Of a DNA stretch of 64,000 bases, positions 59,265 through 64,000 are shown piece after piece. A program made the position numbers and the translations under genes. Source of the DNA: Paraburkholderia caballeronis (GTDB taxonomy: Bacteria; Pseudomonadota; Gammaproteobacteria; Burkholderiales; Burkholderiaceae); contig NZ_FNSR01000002.1 in the NCBI RefSeq assembly GCF_900104845.1, positions 372,001 through 436,000 on the forward strand. Reading direction: 5' to 3'. The notes under the pieces were generated by a model, which saw only the letters and a program-made list of their open reading frames with translations, had not been told where the DNA came from and made no database searches. Position 1 is the stretch's first letter; each line of letters starts with the position of its first letter.

Positions 59265-59774
59265 ATGGCCAAGATCAATCGCGTCCTGGTAGGAGAGTCG
59301 CTCGTCGGCGACGGCAACGAAGTCGCCCACATCGACCTGCTGATCGGTCCGCGAGGTTCCGCGGCGGAAACCGCGTTCTGCAACGCGCTCACGAACAACA
59401 AGGACGGCTTCACGTCGCTGCTCGCCGTCGTCGCGCCGAATCTGCTGACGAAGCCGAACACGGTGATGTTCAACAAGGTCACGATCAAGGGAGCGAAACA
59501 GGCGGTGCAGATGTTCGGCCCCGCGCAGCACGGCGTCGCGCTCGCGGTCGCGGACAGCGTCGAGGACGGCACGATTCCGAAGGACGAGGCGGACGACCTG
59601 TTCATCTGCGTCGGCGTGTTCATCCACTGGCAGGCGGACGACGACAAGAAGATCCAGAAATTCAACTACGATGCGACGCGCGAGGCGATCCAGCGTGCGG
59701 TGGCCGGCGAGCCGAGCGCGGCGGAAGTCGTCGCGAAGAAGGCGAGCGTCGCGCACCCGTTCGCGGCGAACTGA
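59265..59774 (+). CDS. fae: Formaldehyde-activating enzyme
   Basis: Protein of 169 residues that condenses formaldehyde with H4MPT to methylene-H4MPT. It begins [25 protein letters not shown]; His22 is the expected catalytic residue. The core [36 protein letters not shown] is classic. AGGAGGAG before ATG 59265 is the strongest ribosome binding site of the cluster, in line with the high abundance of Fae in methylotrophs. It follows the CitG-like gene by 90 bases. Confidence 0.97.
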   Translation: MAKINRVLVGESLVGDGNEVAHIDLLIGPRGSAAETAFCNALTNNKDGFTSLLAVVAPNLLTKPNTVMFNKVTIKGAKQAVQMFGPAQHGVALAVADSVEDGTIPKDEADDLFICVGVFIHWQADDDKKIQKFNYDATREAIQRAVAGEPSAAEVVAKKASVAHPFAAN

Positions 59775-59904
59775 CGACGCGGCAAGACGTCGAAACATTG
59801 ATGCAAGGTCCACACCTCGCGGTGCGGGAAATGCACGGCGGACGCGGCGCCCACCACGGGCCGCGCTCCGTCGCGAAAGCAGAGGGAGTCGAGAGAGGCA
59901 ACGT

Positions 59905-60312
59905 ATGACCAACGCATGGCGAACGCTGATCGCCGGCTGCTGCATCGCAGCCGCACCGCTCGCGCTCGCTGCCGGCGACACCGGCGGCGACGATGGAGCC
60001 GCGCAGGGCGGTCATGATTATCCGACCCAGGTGCGCGTCGAGTATGTGCTGAGCTGCATGGACGACAACGGCCACGATTTCGTCAACGTGTACAAGTGCT
60101 CGTGCGTGATCGACAAGATGGCTGTTGCACTGCCGTATAACGATTTCGTCGAGCAGTCGACGTTCTCGAAGTACGCGTCGATGGGCGGCGAAGGCGGCGC
60201 CGAATTCCGCATGGACCGCGCCCGCGCACAGACGAAGAAGTATCTCGCGCTGCAGGCGGACGCGTACCGTTCCTGCGGGATCGGCAAGCAGACGACGGCG
60301 GCGGCTAAGTAG
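59905..60312 (+). CDS. Small exported Cys-containing protein after fae, unknown function
   Basis: Protein of 135 residues from ATG 59905 (GAGAGAGGC upstream). Signal peptide 1-22 (LIAGCCIAAAPLALAA). The mature part has four Cys: one in YVLSCMDDNGHDFVNVYK, two in CSC just after it, and one near the end (YRSCGIG), a pattern suiting two disulfides or a haem/metal site, though there is no CxxCH. I do not recognise the family. Its place between fae and the strong terminator at 60347-60392 links it to methylotrophy; a periplasmic partner of XoxF is a guess. Confidence 0.8.
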   Translation: MTNAWRTLIAGCCIAAAPLALAAGDTGGDDGAAQGGHDYPTQVRVEYVLSCMDDNGHDFVNVYKCSCVIDKMAVALPYNDFVEQSTFSKYASMGGEGGAEFRMDRARAQTKKYLALQADAYRSCGIGKQTTAAAK

Positions 60313-60346
60313 GCGCCGAGCCCGCCCGTTCACGGGCGTGTGCAGC

Positions 60347-60392
60347 ACGCATGCGGCGCGACCCATCGTTCGACGGGCCGCGCCGCATGCGT
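60347..60392. terminator. Bidirectional hairpin terminator
   Basis: Perfect 14-bp arms ACGCATGCGGCGCG (60347-60360) and CGCGCCGCATGCGT (60379-60392). A smaller hairpin CGCCCG-TTCA-CGGGCG (60323-60338) stands before it. It lies between the convergent exported-protein and FolB-like genes, so it most likely ends both transcripts, though T-runs are short. Confidence 0.72.
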
Positions 60393-60417
60393 CTGCGCGC
60401 TGGTGGCGCAGCGGCCG

Positions 60418-60930
60418 TCAATCCGGAATCAGCCCCTCTCCGAGCGACGCATACCCACCTTCATACGCAGCCCGAACCGGATCGCGCCGGCGCTCGATCA
60501 CGACGCCGACCGCATCGACGTCGTCGAAACGCGCGGGTTTCGCGACCTGCACGCGAACCCAGTGCGCGCCGAACCCGTCGATCAGTTGCTGCGCGACCGC
60601 CTCGGCCAGCGCCTCCAGCAGCTTCACGCCATGCGTCGCGAGCAGCGCGTGCAGCGCATCCCGGACCGCCGCATAATTGACCGTGTCCTCGATGCGGTCC
60701 GTATGGCATGCGCGCAGCGACGGCACGCCGATCGCGAGGTTCATCGTCACCGGCTGCGGCGTGTGCAGTTCGTCGTCGTCGATGCCGATGATGGTCCGGC
60801 CGCGAAAGTTCTCGATAAACACGATGTCCATGCTGGCGGGCGCCGCGTGCGGCGCGGCGAATGCGAACGGCAGCGCGGACGCGGCGACGCCGGACGCGCG
60901 GGAAAGTCGAACGGTATCGATCAGATTCAT
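60418..60930 (-). CDS. Dihydroneopterin aldolase (FolB)-like protein
   Basis: Protein of 170 residues if ATG 60930 is used (GGAG six bases upstream); the FolB domain itself starts at about residue 34 with MDIVFIENFRGRTIIGIDDD. FolB features include the tunnelling fold strands, LSDTVDYAAV-like DRIEDTVNYAAVRDAL, and LLEALAEAVAQQLIDGFG with the conserved Glu. It makes 6-hydroxymethyl-dihydropterin. Location inside the H4MPT block suggests a copy dedicated to methanopterin rather than folate; the 33-residue N-terminal lead is unusual and may not be translated. Confidence 0.83.
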   Translation of the reverse strand: MNLIDTVRLSRASGVAASALPFAFAAPHAAPASMDIVFIENFRGRTIIGIDDDELHTPQPVTMNLAIGVPSLRACHTDRIEDTVNYAAVRDALHALLATHGVKLLEALAEAVAQQLIDGFGAHWVRVQVAKPARFDDVDAVGVVIERRRDPVRAAYEGGYASLGEGLIPD

Positions 60931-61278
60931 GTCGGGCTCCGCCGCGCTGCGGCTCGGGGTGGTCGGGATGGGCCGCGCAACGGCACGGGACAGACTGCGC
61001 CAGCCCTGCAACGAGTGCGTCCGCCACGGCGGCGAACGCGCGCTTCCAGCCCGAAAAGCAAGAAGCGGGCGCGTTCGCGAGCCAGGGACAGTGGCTATTG
61101 AACAGAACACGCATCGAGCGTACAGTTTTTTGCGCAGTCCATTTAAAAGACGATCGAACACGGTCCATCAAACGTCGCGTCGGCCGGTCATTCACGCGAT
61201 GCAGCGATTCATTCGCAGGGCGAAGCCGGTTTCGGCGATGCCCGCTGCATCGAAGCCCGACGCCAGGAGACAAGCCTC
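60931..61278. other. Divergent region between folB-like gene and sigma-54 activator
   Basis: No coding frame supported. A small AT-rich patch near 61120-61160 may be promoter sequence. No GG-N10-GC sigma-54 box with good flanks was found. Confidence 0.4.
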
Positions 61279-63333
61279 ATGTCGTCGCTCGCAGAGATTC
61301 ATGCGCACGCGCGTCAAGTGCTGAACGTCGTCAACCATCAACTGGCGCTGCATCCCACCAGTGATTCCGTCACGCAGTCGTGGACGCGCTGCGTGAACGA
61401 GTTCCACCTCGACCCGTCGCGCTTCGTCGTGCCGCCGGTGCTGACCGAGCGCGAACTGGCCGCGCGCCGCGAGGCGCTGTCCGACCTGATCGCGTGCTCG
61501 AAGCTCGAAATGACCACGCTGTATCAGCAGCTCGCCGACCCGGAACTCGCGGTCGTGCTGGTCGATGCCGAAGGCGTGATCGTGCATCAGGTCGCGTCGG
61601 TGCCGTTCGCGGAGACCGTCGCCGCCGACGGCTTTCGCATCGGCGCAGTATGGAGCGAGCGCGAGGCCGGCACGAACGGCATGGGTACGTGCCTCGCGGA
61701 ACGCGACTGCATCGCGGTGCGCCAGCACGAGCACTTCTATCCGCGTTATACGTCGCTCACCTGCTCCGCCGCGCCGATCTTCGACGATCGCGGCGAGATC
61801 GCCGGCGTGCTCGACGTGACGAGCCGCTCGAAGCTGTTGCAGCAGCATTCGCTGGTGCTCGTCGGCATGTCGCGGCAGATGATCGAGAACCGGCTGATCG
61901 ACGCGCGCTACCGGCACGCGAACATGATCCACTTTCACAGTCGTCCTGAATTCGTCGGCACGCTGCACGGCGGCAAGCTCGCGGTCGGCGACGACAGCAC
62001 CGTGCTCGCCGCGAACCGCAGCGCGCTGTTCCAGCTAGGCTTCCGCTCGCTCGCGGAACTGCGCGGCAAGCGCATCGAGGAGGCGTTCAATGCGTCGCTC
62101 GAAGACATGATCGCGCGCAGCATCCGCGGCTCGTTCCATCCGGTCACCGTGTACAGCGCGAACGCGAGCAACCGCTTTTTCCTCGTCGCGCAGACGCCGC
62201 AGAACGGCACGAAGCACGCAAACCCGATCGTCGTCGCCCCGCCGGCCGCTCGCGGCGGCGGCGCGGGTGCCGCGACTACCACCGCCGCCACGCCGGATCG
62301 CCGCGAAACCCGCGGCCGGCTCGATCGCATCGCGCATCTGGAATTCGGCGATCCGCGGATGGCGTCGCAGATTCAACTGGCGGCGCGCGTGATCCAGCGA
62401 AAGATCCCGATCGTGCTGCGCGGCCCGACCGGCACCGGCAAGGAAGTGTTCGCGCAGGCGCTGCACGGCATCAGCCCGAATTCGGGCGGGACGTTCGTGC
62501 CGGTGAACTGCGCGTCGCTGCCGGAAAACCTGATCGAGAGCGAGCTGTTCGGTTATCGCGCGGGCGCATTCACCGGCGCGCAGCGCGAAGGACGGCGCGG
62601 CAAGATCCTGCAGGCGAACAACGGCACGCTGTTCCTCGACGAGATCGGCGACATGCCGCTCGCGTTGCAGGCGCGGCTGCTGCGCGTGATCGAGGAGCGC
62701 GAGGTGACGCCGCTCGGCGCGGAGACGACGACGAAGGTCGATTTCCAGCTCATCAGCGCGAGCCACCGCAACCTGCTCGAACTCGTGCAGGGCGGACTGT
62801 TCCGCGAGGACCTGTACTACCGGCTGAAGGGCATCGAACTGACACTGCCGCCGCTCGCGGAGCGCGCGGACAAGCTGCCGCTGATCCAGCATCTGCTCGA
62901 CAGCGAGACCGGCGGCGACCCGCCCGACCTGACCGACGAAGCGACGCACGCGCTGCTGAACTACGCGTGGCCCGGCAACATCCGCCAGTTGCGCCATGTG
63001 CTGCAGATGGCGATCGCGCTGTGCGATGGCGAGCCGATCCGCTGCTCGCATCTGCCGCCGGAAATCACCCAGGGCGCGCAGCCGACCGTCACCACGGCGA
63101 CCGCGATGCATGCGGAAACGCCGCATCTCGCGGACGATGCCGACATCTCCGCGCTGAACGCGATCCAGTTGAACGAGCGGACGACCGTGCTCGGGCTGCT
63201 CGACGAGCATCGCTGGAACGTCAGCAACGTCGCGAAGGTGCTCGGCATCAGCCGCAACACGCTGTACCGGAAGATGCACCGCCTGCACATCCGGCTGTCG
63301 CACGACGGCCTCGCGCCGGACGGCGACGCATGA
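61279..63333 (+). CDS. Sigma-54-dependent Fis-family transcriptional activator (AcoR-like)
   Basis: Activator of 684 residues. N-terminal sensory part: a GAF-like domain (about 60-205; VDAEGVIVHQVASVPFAETV, AGTNGMGTCLAERDC) and a PAS-like segment (about 215-300). A low-complexity linker leads to the AAA+ core: Walker A GPTGTGKEVFAQ (about 383), the sigma-54 contact motif GAFTGA (about 432), and Walker B GTLFLDEIGD (about 448). The C-terminal Fis helix-turn-helix is NVSNVAKVLGISRNTLYRKM. It overlaps the next gene by four bases, so it is co-translated with the flavoprotein. Targets probably include C1 genes here; unproven. Confidence 0.93.
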   Translation: MSSLAEIHAHARQVLNVVNHQLALHPTSDSVTQSWTRCVNEFHLDPSRFVVPPVLTERELAARREALSDLIACSKLEMTTLYQQLADPELAVVLVDAEGVIVHQVASVPFAETVAADGFRIGAVWSEREAGTNGMGTCLAERDCIAVRQHEHFYPRYTSLTCSAAPIFDDRGEIAGVLDVTSRSKLLQQHSLVLVGMSRQMIENRLIDARYRHANMIHFHSRPEFVGTLHGGKLAVGDDSTVLAANRSALFQLGFRSLAELRGKRIEEAFNASLEDMIARSIRGSFHPVTVYSANASNRFFLVAQTPQNGTKHANPIVVAPPAARGGGAGAATTTAATPDRRETRGRLDRIAHLEFGDPRMASQIQLAARVIQRKIPIVLRGPTGTGKEVFAQALHGISPNSGGTFVPVNCASLPENLIESELFGYRAGAFTGAQREGRRGKILQANNGTLFLDEIGDMPLALQARLLRVIEEREVTPLGAETTTKVDFQLISASHRNLLELVQGGLFREDLYYRLKGIELTLPPLAERADKLPLIQHLLDSETGGDPPDLTDEATHALLNYAWPGNIRQLRHVLQMAIALCDGEPIRCSHLPPEITQGAQPTVTTATAMHAETPHLADDADISALNAIQLNERTTVLGLLDEHRWNVSNVAKVLGISRNTLYRKMHRLHIRLSHDGLAPDGDA

Positions 63334-63926
63334 CCGGCACGCCCGCGCGTTCGCTCGCCGACTTCAAGCCGGACGCGCGCTTCGCGTGGTGCGTGACCGG
63401 CTCCGGCCATCTGCTCGAAGAATCGCTCGCGCTCGCGCTGCAACTGCCGCGCACCGATCTGTTTTTGTCGTCCGCCGCCGAGGAGGTGCTGCCTCTGTAC
63501 GGCTGGGAGCTTCCTCGCCTGCGCCAGCACTTCAAGGTGGTGCGCGACAACAGCGCGAGCAGCGTGCCGGTCGGGATGCTGTATCACGGGATGTATCACA
63601 CCGTCGTGATCGCGCCGGCAACCAGCAACACCGTCGCGAAATGCGCGCTCGGCCTGTCGGACACGCTGCCGACCAACATGTACGCGCAGGCCGGCAAGCA
63701 GTGCATTCCCGGCATCGTCTTTGCTTGCGACACCGAACCGACCGTCGTCACGCAAAGCCCGGACGAATGGGTCGAGCTGCGCCCGCGCCGGGTCGATCTG
63801 GAGCACGTCGAACGGCTCGCGCGGTTCGAGCACACGACGCTCGCGCGCACGCTCGACGAGCTGAAGACGGCCCTCGACGCACGACTCGCGACACTCGACC
63901 TCGCATGGAACACATCGTCTTCCTGA
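63330..63926 (+). CDS. Flavoprotein, dihydromethanopterin reductase (DmrB/AfpA)-like
   Basis: Protein of 198 residues of the flavoprotein (HFCD) fold. FAWCVTGSGHLLEESLALAL and VVIAPATSNTVAKCALGLSD are the phosphate- and flavin-binding segments, as in archaeal flavoproteins and DmrB. CGxPxxxFACD-like IPGIVFACDTEPTV follows. In methylotrophs this family reduces dihydromethanopterin to the active tetrahydro form. It is translated from the sigma-54 activator transcript (ATGA overlap), and its 22 last bases overlap the next gene start. Confidence 0.83.
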   Translation: MTGTPARSLADFKPDARFAWCVTGSGHLLEESLALALQLPRTDLFLSSAAEEVLPLYGWELPRLRQHFKVVRDNSASSVPVGMLYHGMYHTVVIAPATSNTVAKCALGLSDTLPTNMYAQAGKQCIPGIVFACDTEPTVVTQSPDEWVELRPRRVDLEHVERLARFEHTTLARTLDELKTALDARLATLDLAWNTSSS

Positions 63927-64000
63927 CCGGACGCCTCGCCGAAAAGAGCCTCGCACGGGTGCTGGACAGCATGGCGCCGACGCCGTTCAGCTGGGAGATC
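63905..64000 (+). CDS. Dihydropteroate synthase-like H4MPT gene, cut by the window edge
   Basis: Only the first 32 residues are in the window. They read MEHIVFLTGRLAEKSLARVL and then PFSWEI at the end. This start is typical of the N-terminal DUF6513-type part of the large dihydropteroate-synthase-like proteins in H4MPT clusters. It overlaps the flavoprotein gene by 22 bases. The cofactor block therefore continues to the right. Confidence 0.7.
   Translation, partial: MEHIVFLTGRLAEKSLARVLDSMAPTPFSWEI

Overview
The window reads as chromosomal or megaplasmid DNA of a Burkholderiales bacterium, most likely Paraburkholderia, Caballeronia or Burkholderia. The evidence is the GC-rich coding sequence, the DUF4148, phasin, IclR, LysR and AaeAB-type genes, and a lanthanide-type methanol oxidation locus linked to a tetrahydromethanopterin (H4MPT) C1 pathway. 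No rRNA, tRNA, CRISPR array, insertion sequence or phage is evident. The left part (about 1-24 kb) has more relaxed codon use than the very GC-rich right part, so the two halves may differ in history.

Region 1 (1-9.2 kb) holds regulators and small stress or accessory genes: a Crp/Fnr protein, a GlxA-type AraC regulator, a minus-strand NTF2-like/DJ-1/SDR group, a LysR remnant, a DUF308 membrane protein with a truncated paralogue, an HD/LuxR fusion regulator, a cupin and an SRPBCC protein. Two long palindromes with the same core lie upstream of the two DUF308 genes. Region 2 (9.4-12.7 kb) is a TauD/TfdA dioxygenase, an MFS transporter and an IclR regulator. Region 3 (13.4-23.8 kb) is an envelope-stress and storage set: YqjE/YqjK-like genes, CsbD, a low-affinity iron permease homologue, DUF2934, hemerythrin, two phasins, an O-methyltransferase, glucose-6-phosphate dehydrogenase and a polyphosphate-type glucokinase.

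Region 4 (24-40 kb) contains an MFS/LysR pair; a phosphoesterase with a striking Cys/Trp 11-residue repeat at its N-terminus; a HAD phosphatase; a MarR-led four-gene aromatic-acid-type efflux operon; an acyl-CoA dehydrogenase/methyltransferase/glycosyltransferase operon; an SDR/TetR divergent pair with two matching operator dyads; and a DUF4148 protein.

Region 5 (40.4-64 kb) is a methylotrophy island. mxaRSACKL-like maturation genes form one tightly overlapping operon. In the opposite direction lie xoxF (PQQ methanol dehydrogenase with the extra lanthanide-ligand Asp), xoxG (cytochrome c), xoxJ (binding protein), an unknown exported protein and an AhpD-like protein. XoxF should oxidise methanol to formaldehyde in the periplasm, passing electrons to XoxG. 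Fae then condenses formaldehyde with H4MPT, and MtdB and Mch carry the C1 unit to formyl-H4MPT. Beta-RFAP synthase, two ATP-grasp proteins, a CitG-like protein, a pterin dehydratase, a FolB-like aldolase, a flavoprotein and a truncated dihydropteroate-synthase-like gene would make or maintain the cofactor. The formyltransferase/hydrolase genes (fhc) are not in the window; the cluster runs off its right edge. A sigma-54 activator inside this block is a candidate regulator.
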